The notes: a model not told the origin generated them from the sequence alone. DNA of 64,000 bases from Bacteroidales bacterium (GCA_016284305.1 JAEEON010000044.1:39164-103163), one strand, 5' to 3'; positions 35,614 through 45,922 are shown, counted from the first letter of the stretch. A program made the numbers and translations.

Positions 35614-38385
35614 TTACAGTTTCACGAACTTCACTGTGGTGCTGCCCGTCTCAGTAGCTACCTGGATGAAGTATGCGCCTGATTTCAGTCCCGAAAGTTC
35701 GATGACGGTCAAGTCCTCATCGACATCTTTCGCCATGACCACTTGTCCCAAGAGGTTGAGGACTGCAACATGTTTCAGGCCTGATGCCGAGATGGATACT
35801 CTCTCGTTGGCAGGATTGGGATAGACCGAAACGGTTTCCTTGTCCTCCTCCACAGCCATCGTAGCCCAATCAACGCAGACTTCGTTCGAAGGATTGGAAG
35901 TCAGCAAGGAATTATGGCCCACCACTGTATAACAATAATTGTTGCCTTCCGTGGCAGAAGTATCGAGGTAACTGTCACCAGTAACTCCATCGGCCAGCAA
36001 TGTGCCGTTGCGATACACTGAATAGGTCTCGGCCATAAGTGCATCGAGCCAAACCAACTTCACACCATCTTCATTGACATCCGTATCCAGATGCATGGGG
36101 ATGACCGTATGGTTGATTTCAATAAAGTTCAAGTTGGGATTTGCTTTGGTGGAAGCGTAAGCCGATTCACAATGTGATTGAGCGTAATAGGCACTGACAA
36201 CATACTCATAAACCTCTTGAGGCAAGGTGGAAATTGTTGCTTCATAGGTTTTTGATGAGGTGGACTTGACACGGGCAAACTCGCCGCCATTGACACGACG
36301 ATAGATGTAGTATCCCGACAATCCCTCTGCTTGAGGAGCGTCCCATTTCAATATGAACTTGTTCTCGGAGATGATCTCAGAACGCAAGTTGGTAGGGGCC
36401 ATGCAATCTGATTCTGACTGCACGTTGCAATAATTGGAGGGGTCAGATTCCACAAAGCCATTATAAGCCGTGATGTAGTAATGATGGAAACCATCGCCAG
36501 GTGTCTCATCAATGTATGAGGACTCATCGCTAATGTCGTAAAGCAGACCATCGCGATAAATGAAGAAGCTATAATCGCTCGGGGCATCCATATCCCAATG
36601 CAACTCCACGTCACCATCTCTGAACTGGGCACGGAGATTTGTTGGAGCGGTCAGTTTCTCTCCGACATGGCAACTGTTGGATGAACGATAGAACAAGCCA
36701 TTCTTCATGCTAGTGGAAGGGCTGTCATAGGAAGTCATCACCGTTTGATCGGCATTCTTGATTTCAAAGGTGATATTCTCGACAGCATCCAACATGCGTT
36801 TCCAGGAGAAGGAGATGTTTCCAAAAGGCATATGGATCGTTTGAGTCTCAGAAGCGGAGGTTGCCGAAAGTTGCATGATTTCGGCACCTTTGCCATCACT
36901 GACAGTAATATAGTTGCCCTTCCAACCTTCAGGATCGGAGGAAGTCATCGTCACAACCCAAGGGCAAGTGGGACCAAGCATCACTTTGTCGAGATGCGCC
37001 ACAACGCTCTTTGCCATGTTGGCCACGGCATACACCGAATAGGAAACAACGGTAGGAAGATAATGGTCGGTATAACTCATCGCTTGACCTGGAGCCACTT
37101 CGGTAAAGGTATGGATGGGTTTGCCGTTACGGCATACCACCACCTTTTCGAGGGATGACAAGGCTTCACCGTGAATTGTGACTGAAGGGTTGTTCCAGCT
37201 CAGCTGGGCTGAGAACTGACTATCACCGAGTGATTCCACCGTTACGTTATAGGGTTCTTCGGGCATATACTGATAGACGTGGGTAGGCACATAGTTGATA
37301 ACAGCTGCAGCCCAGTTGCTGTAGTCGATCTCATCAACGACGAACCATCCGTCGCTGCTACCGCCCCATCCCCAGTTGAAATGGAAAAGGTCGTTGTCGT
37401 CGTAACCGTCGCACACGAAAGCATGGCCGCCTGAATCACTATAACCCGAATAATACACAGGCCATCCAAGGTCGAATTGTTCTTTCAGCAGTTGTTTCCA
37501 GCCATTGAGGGTATAGGAATGGCGATAGGTGTTTTCTGATTGGTTGGCATAGCCGAAATAGTGTTGGATGGAATACGGAACATCATCGGAATAGGCGCCA
37601 CTGCCCGTGGGTGAGAATCCCATATTCACGGATACGCCGCAATGGTACATGAAGAGAGCAATTGCCTCGATATCTTCCGTTGGAGAGGCGGAGTTGATGT
37701 GGTAAGGCATATGGTCCCAGTCATAGGTCGTGGCACCAAAGTTGGCTGATAGCGTGCCATAGCTGGAGTAATAGGAATGGCTGCCCGAGCCTTGGGTGGG
37801 ATGGCACCAATAGCGCATCACCTGCGACATGGCGGTAGCCACGCAGCCCGCATAGCAATGGCCCCCGGGACCGGAACTGGCTTCGGGAGCATAAAGGTTA
37901 TATGGATAGTTCTGGTTCCATTTGGTCTCGCAGAGGTAGAAAGCCTCTTTTCCTCTATTGCGAGAGAAAGGCTTTTCACCATTCAGCAGAGCCTTCCATT
38001 CATTGGCGGCATCTGCGTAGAGCACCACGTTAGGACTTGTACGGGCCTCGATGATTTTTTCAAGGTAGAAATCCAGTTCAGGGGAACGGTTCTCCGTGGC
38101 GAAGGGGCCTTCATCGGAATAGCCTGTAATGGGACGGAAACGATCGTCGGCAGAGAGGATCACAAATCCTCTGTCACCCACGTTAAAAACATAGAAACAA
38201 GGTTCACCACGATCTGCCACTCCAGTGTAAACTAATTGAAGTTCAGCATCTTGGCGTAAATTAGAAAAAGTAGAGGCTACGAAATTCTTGCCAGCTAGTT
38301 GGGCCTTTTCAACATCGACAGGACCAGCCATTGCCGATGCTATGCCTAGCATAATGGCCGTAAAGAGTACGGTTAGTTTTTTCAT
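35614..38385 (-). CDS. Secreted C10 cysteine protease with FN3 domains and T9SS tail
   Basis: 923 residues. Signal peptide 1-20, propeptide (KAQLAGKNFVASTFSN), C10 catalytic domain with C181 (AGCVATAMSQVMRYW) and H321 (GHAFVCDGYDD) followed by FHFNWGWGG, then fibronectin-III-like modules (CMAPTNLRSEIISENKFILK, YIYRRVNGGEFARV) and a T9SS sorting domain (VSVYPNPANERVSISASG, LKSGAYFIQV). Related to the protease encoded opposite, but with FN3 modules in place of the beta-helix. Secreted to the cell surface by T9SS. Confidence 0.92.
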   Translation of the reverse strand: MKKLTVLFTAIMLGIASAMAGPVDVEKAQLAGKNFVASTFSNLRQDAELQLVYTGVADRGEPCFYVFNVGDRGFVILSADDRFRPITGYSDEGPFATENRSPELDFYLEKIIEARTSPNVVLYADAANEWKALLNGEKPFSRNRGKEAFYLCETKWNQNYPYNLYAPEASSGPGGHCYAGCVATAMSQVMRYWCHPTQGSGSHSYYSSYGTLSANFGATTYDWDHMPYHINSASPTEDIEAIALFMYHCGVSVNMGFSPTGSGAYSDDVPYSIQHYFGYANQSENTYRHSYTLNGWKQLLKEQFDLGWPVYYSGYSDSGGHAFVCDGYDDNDLFHFNWGWGGSSDGWFVVDEIDYSNWAAAVINYVPTHVYQYMPEEPYNVTVESLGDSQFSAQLSWNNPSVTIHGEALSSLEKVVVCRNGKPIHTFTEVAPGQAMSYTDHYLPTVVSYSVYAVANMAKSVVAHLDKVMLGPTCPWVVTMTSSDPEGWKGNYITVSDGKGAEIMQLSATSASETQTIHMPFGNISFSWKRMLDAVENITFEIKNADQTVMTSYDSPSTSMKNGLFYRSSNSCHVGEKLTAPTNLRAQFRDGDVELHWDMDAPSDYSFFIYRDGLLYDISDESSYIDETPGDGFHHYYITAYNGFVESDPSNYCNVQSESDCMAPTNLRSEIISENKFILKWDAPQAEGLSGYYIYRRVNGGEFARVKSTSSKTYEATISTLPQEVYEYVVSAYYAQSHCESAYASTKANPNLNFIEINHTVIPMHLDTDVNEDGVKLVWLDALMAETYSVYRNGTLLADGVTGDSYLDTSATEGNNYCYTVVGHNSLLTSNPSNEVCVDWATMAVEEDKETVSVYPNPANERVSISASGLKHVAVLNLLGQVVMAKDVDEDLTVIELSGLKSGAYFIQVATETGSTTVKFVKL

Positions 38386-38411
38386 GAATAGAAGTGTATT
38401 TTAATGCAGGG

Positions 38412-38419
38412 CAAAATTA
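38412..38419 (-). promoter_or_regulatory. Putative -7 box for the second C10 protease
   Basis: TAATTTTG on the minus strand, 27 bases before the start codon at 38385; it lies next to the terminator of the preceding gene. Confidence 0.5.
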
Positions 38420-38430
38420 CAAAAAAAATA

Positions 38431-38456
38431 AAGGGAGTGAATGATTTCACTCCCTT
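38431..38456 (-). terminator. Terminator after the small lipoprotein gene
   Basis: AAGGGAGTGA / TCACTCCCTT 10-bp stem followed by a T-run on the minus strand, 23 bases after the stop codon at 38479. Confidence 0.85.
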
Positions 38457-38478
38457 TTTTCATTTCGTTGAGGAAAGA

Positions 38479-38847
38479 TTATTCCATTTCTTCAACGGGT
38501 TCGTCGAGCGGCACATCATCTTCATCCAAGTCCCAGAGGTTGTCTTCTTGGCAGTTCAGTTCCGTTCTCTTTTGTTCCATGAGCTTTTCCATCTTGTTGG
38601 TGAGCTCTTCGAGTTCTTTTTGTTCTGCTTCGGTGATAGCATCGAGACCTTCAACACCCAGAAGTCCAAGGAAGCTAAATGCGGCCATATCGAGGTCGTC
38701 ACAGGACTTGGCGTCCTTGATAGAGGTGTTGATCTTGTCAAGGATCTTCTTGGATTGGTTGAATGCTTTTGAATGGTTACCGCCACCACAAGAAGCCATG
38801 GCAATCATGATAACGCTCATGACGAAAGCGAGGATAGTTTTCTTCAT
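38479..38847 (-). CDS. Small acidic lipoprotein (DUF6591-like), unknown function
   Basis: 122 residues. Lipobox MIAMASCGGGN, then a helical, Lys/Glu-rich body (AFNQSKKILDKINTSIKDAK, ITEAEQKELEELTNKMEKLM) and an acidic end (EDDVPLDEPVEEME). Probably anchored to a membrane as a small helical protein. No function known. It has its own promoter box (38875-38882, TATTTTTG on minus) and terminator. Confidence 0.75.
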   Translation of the reverse strand: MKKTILAFVMSVIMIAMASCGGGNHSKAFNQSKKILDKINTSIKDAKSCDDLDMAAFSFLGLLGVEGLDAITEAEQKELEELTNKMEKLMEQKRTELNCQEDNLWDLDEDDVPLDEPVEEME

Positions 38848-38874
38848 TTTTTAATGTGTTATGGTTTTACAGCA

Positions 38875-38882
38875 CAAAAATA
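38875..38882 (-). promoter_or_regulatory. Putative -7 box for the small lipoprotein gene
   Basis: TATTTTTG on the minus strand, 28 bases before the start codon at 38847. Confidence 0.5.
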
Positions 38883-38994
38883 GGCATTTTTCTTAAAGAC
38901 ACAAATAAAACCTTCAAATTTTTTAAAAAAACAACAAGTTTTAACAAAGAAATGAACAACCATTGTTCGTTATTTTTTCAAAAGAAGATGTTTT

Positions 38995-39029
38995 TTTGCT
39001 TTTTTCCACCACGGAAAACAATACATTTG
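38995..39029 (+). promoter_or_regulatory. Promoter of the first TonB-dependent receptor gene
   Basis: TTTG at 38995-38998 and TACATTTG at 39022-39029, 23 bases apart, fit a -33/-7 promoter with a 55-base leader. The 237-base intergenic region around it is AT-rich with nothing else recognised. Confidence 0.6.
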
Positions 39030-39084
39030 CAAGTAGAAAACGAACAATCATTATAATCATTAACTATTACAAAATCATTACACT

Positions 39085-42000
39085 ATGAAAAAGTTATTTA
39101 CCTTTTTCTTGTCGATGATCGCTTGTGTCACATTAATGGCACAAGTGACGACGTCAAACATCAGTGGTAAGATTACCGACCAACAGAAGGACGTCCTTCC
39201 GGGCGCCACGGTGATTGCCACTCACCTTCCTTCCGGCTCGCAGTATTACGCTGTAGCTGATGCCAACGGTAACTACCGTTTGCTTAACATTCGTCCCGGT
39301 GGACCTTACAAGCTGGAGTTCCGCATGATTGGTTTCATGACTGCCATCCAGGAAAACGTGGTGACCACCTTGGGCGAGACCAAGATCCTCAATATCAAGA
39401 TGACCGAGGAGTCCATTGGACTGAACGAGATTACCATTGAAGCAGAGGCCATTCCGAGCGGCATGGACATTGACCGTTCTGGTGCTACCACCTCCATCAG
39501 CACGGAGCAAATCACCAACATGCCGACCATCACCCGTAACTTGAACGACATTTTGGCACTGACTCCTCAGTCCACCACCCACGGCAACAACCTGTCGATC
39601 GGTGGCGGTAACTACCGTCAGTCCTATGTCACTGTTGACGGTGCTGCCTTCAACAACGCCTTCGGTATCGGAAGCAACCTGCCCTCCAACGGCAGCCCGA
39701 TCTCCCTTGACGCTTTGGAGACCATGACCATCAACATCACTCCATACGACGTCCGTCAAAGCGGTTTCACCGGTGGTGCCATCAACGCTGTCACCAAGAG
39801 CGGTACCAACGATTGGCACGCCACGGTGTACAACTATTTCCAGAACAACGACCTAAAAGGTTACAAGATGGGCGAAAATGAGCTCACCAACACCTATTCA
39901 TTAAATAATACCAGCGGTTTCAGCGTCGGCGGTCCTATCGTCAAGGACAAGCTGTTCTTCTTCGTCAATGCTGAGTATGCTGCTGACGACCTCCCGGGTT
40001 CTTCCGACGTCGCCCGCACCGACGCCTCTCAACCTTTCGGTGCTGACGTGGTTTACAACCGTCCGCTCGTCTCCGAGATGAACGATATTAAGGACTTCCT
40101 CGGCGGCATGGGTTACAACCCAGGACGTTATCAGGAATATTCCCTCTCCACTCCTGACTATAAGATGCTGGCCCGTTTGGACTGGAACATCAACGACAAC
40201 AACACCTTGGCTTTACGTTTCAGCCATACGCACAACTCCTACTCCAACATGCCCTCATCATCCATGAGTCCCTTGGGTGGTACCAACAACAACTACACCT
40301 TTGGTGGTGTTGACTATAAGTTCAACCGTTACAGTGCTGGCCGTCAGTCACCTTATGCTCTGCCTTTTGAGAGTGCACGTTACTTCCAAGAGCAGAACTT
40401 CATGACCGCTGCTGCTGAGTTGAACACCCGTTTCCTCTCCAACAGAGCCAACAACATGTTCCGTTTCACTTGGTCACACCAAGATGAGCCTCGTTCCTTC
40501 GTGGGCGATGTCTTCCCCACCGTTGACATCATGAGCACTGAAGGCGTCACTGGTTCCGACAACACCGCTATCTTCACCACCTTCGGTGTCGATCCTTTCA
40601 CCTATGGCAACCTCCGCGACGTCCAGACCGCCATCGCCACCGACGAGATTTCATGGCTGTCGGGCATCCACAGTGTGACTGCCGGTTTGCAATACGAGTG
40701 GAACCGCACCAAGAACGGCTTCATGCAAGGTGGTGCCGGTTGGTACATCTACAACTCATGGCAGGACTTTGTTGATGACGTGAATGACCCGGCTACCGCT
40801 GCTGGTCCAGCCCTTTACATGATCACTCACCCCAACAACAACAGCTTAACCCAGGAGTTCCCCTCCTTCGACTACTCACAAGCTTCTGCTTACATCCAGG
40901 ATGAGCTCAACCTCACCGAGTACTTCCGTCTCACCGCTGGTATCCGTTTCGAGATGCCTTTCCTGACCAACCCCAACAACAACTTCAACGCTGAGTTCGT
41001 CAACGGTTGGGATCAGTTTGTGAAGGATTCACTGGGTGTGGTGACCGACACCATTCACCATGACATCAGCGGAGCTGAAGGCACTTCTTTCTATGGTCTT
41101 TCCACTGCTGACCTCCCGAACCAGCACATCAACGTCTCTCCGAGACTGGGCTTCAACTGGGATGTCCTCCATGACCGCAGCCTCATCCTCCGTGGTGGTA
41201 CGGGTGTCTTCACCGGCCGCATCCCGTTCGTGTGGATCGTCTCAGCCATGGGTAACTCCAACGTTCTGCAATACCAATACATCGCCAACAACAGAACTGG
41301 TCTGGCTCCCATCCACTTCCATCAGACCATCAATGACCAGCTGAATGAACTTTACAATGGCACCTTCGAAAGTCAAGAGTTGGCAGCCCCCACCGGAGCT
41401 ACCATCATCGACAAAAACCTCAAGATGCCTTCCGCTTGGAAGACTTCATTGGGTTTGGATGCCAGACTGCCTTATGGCTTCAAAGGCACCTTGGAAGGTG
41501 TTGTCAGTTATAACTACAACGAGGTCTATGCCTCCGTTCTCGGCATGAGACTCGATGGTGTTCAACAACTCCCAGGCGAAAGCGGTGTTCGTGAGATCTG
41601 GGTCTCTGAGAATATCAAGAACAGCAGTAATGGTACCATGGGCGGCTATTATCTGCACAACGAGTCAGACCTCCATGGCTACTACTACTCCATCACTGGA
41701 CAGTTGTCGAAAGAATTCGACTGCGGTATCTCCCTCATGGCCGCCTATACCCACAGCTATGGCAAGTCGGTCAGCGACGGTGACGGCGACCAGATCTCTG
41801 GCTTCGGTAGCATCATCAACAAGAACGGCTCCAACACTCCTGAGTTGGGTATCGCCAGCTACCTGGCTCCGCATAGAGTCATCGCCAACCTCAGCTACAA
41901 CATCTACGAAGGCAAACACACCTCCACCAACATCGGCCTCTTCTACGAAGGTATGAACGTCGGTTACAACGGCATCTATGCTTACTCGAGAGTCTCCTAC

Positions 42001-42450
42001 GTCATGAACAATGTGAGTGGAACCTCAGCTAACCAGCTGCTCTACATCCCCACCGAGGCTGAACTTGTTGAAATGCCTTTCGCCGACGAAGCCAACAAGG
42101 CTGCTTACAACCAGTTCATCGCCAACGATCCTTACCTGAGCTCACACCGTGGCCAGTATGAGGAGAGAAATGGCATCGTCGCTCCTTGGTTCAACCGCAT
42201 CAACCTGCACCTCTCACAAGAGATCAACTTCGACGTGTTAGGCAAGAAGAATACGGTGGAAATCGCTGCTGACGTCAAGAACCTCGCCAACATCTTCAAC
42301 AGCACTTGGGGCAACTACAAGGCATTGTCCAACAACGTGGTTCTGAACTATGCTAACGGTGAATACACTTTCACCAAGCCATCATGGGACAACTATGCCA
42401 ACCTGGCCTCCACCTGGTCAGCAGTCCTCAGCTTGCGTTACAAGTTCTAA
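39085..42450 (+). CDS. TonB-dependent receptor (Oar-like, carboxypeptidase-regulatory-like plug)
   Basis: 1121 residues. Signal peptide (MKKLFTFFLSMIACVTLMAQ), carboxypeptidase-regulatory-like domain (ISGKITDQQKDVLPGATVIA ... YRLLNIRPGGPYKLEFRMIG), plug domain (YVTVDGAAFNNAFGIGSNLP, YDVRQSGFTGGAINAVTKSG) and a long outer-membrane barrel ending with W....LSLRYKF. It resembles OmpA-related/Oar-type receptors of Bacteroidota. Substrate unknown; no SusD partner is encoded nearby. A paralogue follows immediately downstream. Confidence 0.92.
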   Translation: MKKLFTFFLSMIACVTLMAQVTTSNISGKITDQQKDVLPGATVIATHLPSGSQYYAVADANGNYRLLNIRPGGPYKLEFRMIGFMTAIQENVVTTLGETKILNIKMTEESIGLNEITIEAEAIPSGMDIDRSGATTSISTEQITNMPTITRNLNDILALTPQSTTHGNNLSIGGGNYRQSYVTVDGAAFNNAFGIGSNLPSNGSPISLDALETMTINITPYDVRQSGFTGGAINAVTKSGTNDWHATVYNYFQNNDLKGYKMGENELTNTYSLNNTSGFSVGGPIVKDKLFFFVNAEYAADDLPGSSDVARTDASQPFGADVVYNRPLVSEMNDIKDFLGGMGYNPGRYQEYSLSTPDYKMLARLDWNINDNNTLALRFSHTHNSYSNMPSSSMSPLGGTNNNYTFGGVDYKFNRYSAGRQSPYALPFESARYFQEQNFMTAAAELNTRFLSNRANNMFRFTWSHQDEPRSFVGDVFPTVDIMSTEGVTGSDNTAIFTTFGVDPFTYGNLRDVQTAIATDEISWLSGIHSVTAGLQYEWNRTKNGFMQGGAGWYIYNSWQDFVDDVNDPATAAGPALYMITHPNNNSLTQEFPSFDYSQASAYIQDELNLTEYFRLTAGIRFEMPFLTNPNNNFNAEFVNGWDQFVKDSLGVVTDTIHHDISGAEGTSFYGLSTADLPNQHINVSPRLGFNWDVLHDRSLILRGGTGVFTGRIPFVWIVSAMGNSNVLQYQYIANNRTGLAPIHFHQTINDQLNELYNGTFESQELAAPTGATIIDKNLKMPSAWKTSLGLDARLPYGFKGTLEGVVSYNYNEVYASVLGMRLDGVQQLPGESGVREIWVSENIKNSSNGTMGGYYLHNESDLHGYYYSITGQLSKEFDCGISLMAAYTHSYGKSVSDGDGDQISGFGSIINKNGSNTPELGIASYLAPHRVIANLSYNIYEGKHTSTNIGLFYEGMNVGYNGIYAYSRVSYVMNNVSGTSANQLLYIPTEAELVEMPFADEANKAAYNQFIANDPYLSSHRGQYEERNGIVAPWFNRINLHLSQEINFDVLGKKNTVEIAADVKNLANIFNSTWGNYKALSNNVVLNYANGEYTFTKPSWDNYANLASTWSAVLSLRYKF

Positions 42451-42490
42451 TGGAACGAACGTCGCTTGCGACGTGATACCTTATTTCACA

Positions 42491-42514
42491 AAAAGCACTC
42501 TTCGGAGTGCTTTT
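42491..42514 (+). terminator. Terminator between the two receptor genes
   Basis: AAAAGCACTC, loop TTCG, GAGTGCTTTT, followed by a T-run on the plus strand. Confidence 0.9.
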
Positions 42515-42519
42515 TTATT

Positions 42520-42527
42520 TACCTTTG
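42520..42527 (+). promoter_or_regulatory. Putative -7 box for the second receptor gene
   Basis: TACCTTTG directly after the terminator and 22 bases before the ATG at 42550, so the paralogues are transcribed separately. Confidence 0.65.
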
Positions 42528-42549
42528 CCCGCTTAAAAACCACCAAAAC

Positions 42550-45500
42550 ATGAAGAAAACACTGCTGTTATTACTACATCTTTTGATTGCTTTCTCAATG
42601 ACCGCTCAAATCACTTCTTCAAGCATTAGCGGAACAGTCACTGACGAACAACATCAGCCTTTGCCTGGAGCCACCATCACCGCCACTGATGCGCCTACCG
42701 GCACTGTCTATCATGCCATCACCGATGCGAAAGGTAGCTATCGGCTGCTCAACTTGCGTCCCGGAGGCCCCTACGTCATCGAATTCCGCATGATGGGGTT
42801 TCAAAGCTCCACTCTCGATGGCATTGAAATCCCCCTTGGCAGGGATCGAGTGGTCAATAGCATTCTGGTGGAAGACGAAATAAGCCTCGATGAAGTCACT
42901 ATCACGGCATCCTCGGTAAGCATGGAACGGCAAAGTCAAAGTACAACGACAGCTATCAGCAGCGAACAGATCGCCTCCTTGCCTACCATCACCCGTAGCA
43001 TGAACGACGTGATGGCACTGACCCCACAGGCGACGACGAGCAGCAGCGGACTCGCAATCGGAGGTGGCAATATCCGACAATCCTACGTCACTGTTGACGG
43101 GGCCTCTTTTCATAACGCCTATGGCATTGGTGGCAACCTTCCCGCTGGTGGTGCCCCCATCTCGCTCGACGCTCTCGATGCCATCACCATCAGCATCGCT
43201 CCTTACGACGTTCGTCAAAGCGGATTCACCGGTGCCATGGTCAACGCCATCACCAAAAGCGGCAGCAATGAACTCCATGTCAGTGTATATGACTATTTCA
43301 CCAACGACAAGCTGACGGGAACGGAGCTCGGACGAAAAGATGCTCAGGGACAGTTTCCTGAACGGCTCAAACTCAGCCGATCGCTCGACAATACCATAGG
43401 ATTCAGTGTCGGTGGACCCATCAAGAAAAACAAACTGTTTTATTTCGTCAACTTCGAATACCAAAGCGATATCGACAATGGCCAAAGCCGCCTCGCCCGT
43501 CCTGAAGAAAACAGCGAATGGAGTGGCAACACCCAATACAATCGACCCACCGTAACTATGATGGATAGCATTCGCAACTATTTAATGGACACTTACGGCT
43601 ATGATCCAGGAGCTTACCAGAACTATACTTTCAGCACGCCCGACTTCAAATTGTTGGCCCGAATTGACTGGAACATCACCAACGACCATCGGTTCACCCT
43701 GAGATACACCAACACCCGACATCAGTATTTCTCAACCCCCTCCAATTCCATCACTCCGTTTAGCAGCAGTCTCTACAACAAAAACAGCTTCGGTCGTGGC
43801 TCTGACTACGCCCTTTATTTCGAGAGCTCCGCGTATTACCAACAACGCAACTTCCAGTCGGTGGCCGCTGAGCTCAACAGCCGATTCCTCAAAGGGCAAC
43901 TCAACAACACTTTGCGTGCCGTGTATTCTTTGCAACACGAGCCTCGCAAACTAACGCGCCCAGTGTTCCCCACCGTCGATATCCTGGAACCACTCGCCGA
44001 TAGCACCAAAGCCTTATACACCTCGTTCGGTCCCGACCCCTTCACCTATGGCACTGGAAGCTATGTCCATTCCTTCATCGGCACTGATGAGATTAGCTAT
44101 GTCACTGGCATCCACACCATCACTGGTGGTATCCAGTTCGAGTTCGATAAGACGATCAACGGATTTATGCAAGGAGGGGCCGGTTATTATGTCTATAACA
44201 CTTGGGATGACTTTGTGAACCATGCCAAACCTGCGGCTTTCACCCTCACTTTTGGAAATAACGAGTCGCATCAGCAGGCCTTTCCTTCGTTCAACTACAT
44301 TCAAAACTCCGTCTATGCCCAAGATGAGATGAGGCTCAACGAACGTTTCAAGCTCACTGCCGGACTCCGGCTCGAGTTGCCCATGTACCCATCCATCGCT
44401 GAGTACAACACAAACATTGAATTCGACTCCTTGGCAGCCATCCATTCTACCCTCTTTGGACGATCAACGGCCGACATGCCCAAGGCCAACCTCAACTTCT
44501 CTCCCCGGTTGGGATTCGACTGGGACCTCATGGGTGACCGCAAGCTCATGATCCATGGCGGCACCGGCCTTTATACCGGACGTCTGCCTCTGGTTTGGAT
44601 CGTGACGGCGGTATGCAACAGCAATGTCGCACAAAACCAATACATCACCTATACAGATAACATTGGCTTCTACCCTACCGTTGACGAGATTATCGCTCAC
44701 CACAGCGACAAACTTCACGTCGGTGCACTTCCCGCTCCTCAGTATGCCACGTTGCTCGACAAGGACCTTAGAATGCCTCAGACCTGGAAATCCTCTCTTA
44801 CTCTTGACGCCCAGCTCCCTGGTGACATCGAAGCTTCGTTGGAAGGCATCTTCAGCAAAGATCTCCGTTCGGTGGCTGTCACCCGACTTGGCATCGTGCA
44901 AGGCGACTCCATCCAGTTGCCCGGCGAGCCGATGAAACGAGCCCACTGGGTCAGCGAGGGTATCAAAAACTCCATCAACGGCAGCGTCAATCCCTATCTC
45001 ATCACCAACAGTGAGCATAACGGTTATTATTACGCTCTCACTGGACAAGTCAGCAAGCATTTTGGCTTCGGGCTTGACCTGACTGCTGCCTACACTTATG
45101 CTGAAGGCCGTAACGTCATCGACGGCATCGGCGACCAAATCATGACCGCTTTTACCAGCAACACCTTCGGAGTTCATGGCAGCAACAGTCAAGAGGTCGG
45201 TTACAGTTCCTACGTGTCTCCTCACCGTCTCCTGTTGAACGCCTCGTGGACCTGTTCGGTAGGGAAACGAACCAAAGAAACAATCAGCCTTTACTACTCA
45301 GGATTCAACCATTGTTATGTGGGCAACGACAGCTACACCCGTTATAGTTATACGATGACTTCCAATGTCAATGGTGACGGAGGGGCCAACAGTCTGATTT
45401 ACATCCCCAAAGAAAACGAGTTGGCCAACATGCCTTTCGTAAGCACAGCTAACGCCAAGGCTTTCAATGCGTTCATCAAAGATGATGCTTACCTCAGCCA

Positions 45501-45801
45501 TCATCGTGGCGAGTATGCCCAACGCGGCGCGGCCATTGCACCATGGAGACACACGTTCAACGTCCGTTACGAGCGTTCGTTGCTGTTCTGCAACGGCAAG
45601 ACGTTGAGTTTCGGCATTGATGTTAACAACGTGGCCAACCTGCTTTATCGCGGATGGGGCAATATTCAGCGTTTGAGCAGCGGTGACATTCTCTCCCTGA
45701 CTCAAGATGGCAAGTATCAATTCCGTGAACCCGAGTGGAACACTTACGCCAATGTCGTCTCCACTTGGTCAGCGGCCTTACATATCCGATTTGGATTCTA
45801 A
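42550..45801 (+). CDS. TonB-dependent receptor, paralogue of the preceding gene
   Basis: 1083 residues from the ATG at 42550 (MKKTLLLLLHLLIAFSMTAQ signal peptide). Same order as its neighbour: SGTVTDEQHQPLPGATITAT, SYRLLNLRPGGPYVIEFRMM, SYVTVDGASFHNAYGIGGNL, YDVRQSGFTGAMVNAITKSG, then a barrel ending WSAALHIRFGF. A tandem duplication that has since diverged throughout; the two may take up different ligands. Codon use matches its neighbour. Confidence 0.92.
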   Translation: MKKTLLLLLHLLIAFSMTAQITSSSISGTVTDEQHQPLPGATITATDAPTGTVYHAITDAKGSYRLLNLRPGGPYVIEFRMMGFQSSTLDGIEIPLGRDRVVNSILVEDEISLDEVTITASSVSMERQSQSTTTAISSEQIASLPTITRSMNDVMALTPQATTSSSGLAIGGGNIRQSYVTVDGASFHNAYGIGGNLPAGGAPISLDALDAITISIAPYDVRQSGFTGAMVNAITKSGSNELHVSVYDYFTNDKLTGTELGRKDAQGQFPERLKLSRSLDNTIGFSVGGPIKKNKLFYFVNFEYQSDIDNGQSRLARPEENSEWSGNTQYNRPTVTMMDSIRNYLMDTYGYDPGAYQNYTFSTPDFKLLARIDWNITNDHRFTLRYTNTRHQYFSTPSNSITPFSSSLYNKNSFGRGSDYALYFESSAYYQQRNFQSVAAELNSRFLKGQLNNTLRAVYSLQHEPRKLTRPVFPTVDILEPLADSTKALYTSFGPDPFTYGTGSYVHSFIGTDEISYVTGIHTITGGIQFEFDKTINGFMQGGAGYYVYNTWDDFVNHAKPAAFTLTFGNNESHQQAFPSFNYIQNSVYAQDEMRLNERFKLTAGLRLELPMYPSIAEYNTNIEFDSLAAIHSTLFGRSTADMPKANLNFSPRLGFDWDLMGDRKLMIHGGTGLYTGRLPLVWIVTAVCNSNVAQNQYITYTDNIGFYPTVDEIIAHHSDKLHVGALPAPQYATLLDKDLRMPQTWKSSLTLDAQLPGDIEASLEGIFSKDLRSVAVTRLGIVQGDSIQLPGEPMKRAHWVSEGIKNSINGSVNPYLITNSEHNGYYYALTGQVSKHFGFGLDLTAAYTYAEGRNVIDGIGDQIMTAFTSNTFGVHGSNSQEVGYSSYVSPHRLLLNASWTCSVGKRTKETISLYYSGFNHCYVGNDSYTRYSYTMTSNVNGDGGANSLIYIPKENELANMPFVSTANAKAFNAFIKDDAYLSHHRGEYAQRGAAIAPWRHTFNVRYERSLLFCNGKTLSFGIDVNNVANLLYRGWGNIQRLSSGDILSLTQDGKYQFREPEWNTYANVVSTWSAALHIRFGF

Positions 45802-45824
45802 TGAATAATTCCGATTCTTTAGAA

Positions 45825-45850
45825 ATTAATTCTCAAAATTGAGAATTAAT
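45825..45850. promoter_or_regulatory. Operator palindrome upstream of higBA
   Basis: ATTAATTCTCAA, two-base spacer, TTGAGAATTAAT: a perfect 12-bp inverted repeat 14 bases upstream of the TATCTTTG box. This is the expected layout for an HTH antitoxin that represses its own promoter. Confidence 0.75.
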
Positions 45851-45863
45851 TCTAATTATTTAC

Positions 45864-45871
45864 TATCTTTG
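45864..45871 (+). promoter_or_regulatory. Putative -7 box for higBA
   Basis: TATCTTTG, 51 bases before the higB start and just downstream of the palindrome, so a repressor on the palindrome would cover the -33 region. Confidence 0.65.
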
Positions 45872-45922
45872 CTCCGCAAATGAGCCATTAGTCATTTATT
45901 CATTTCATTAAAAAGGAATACT

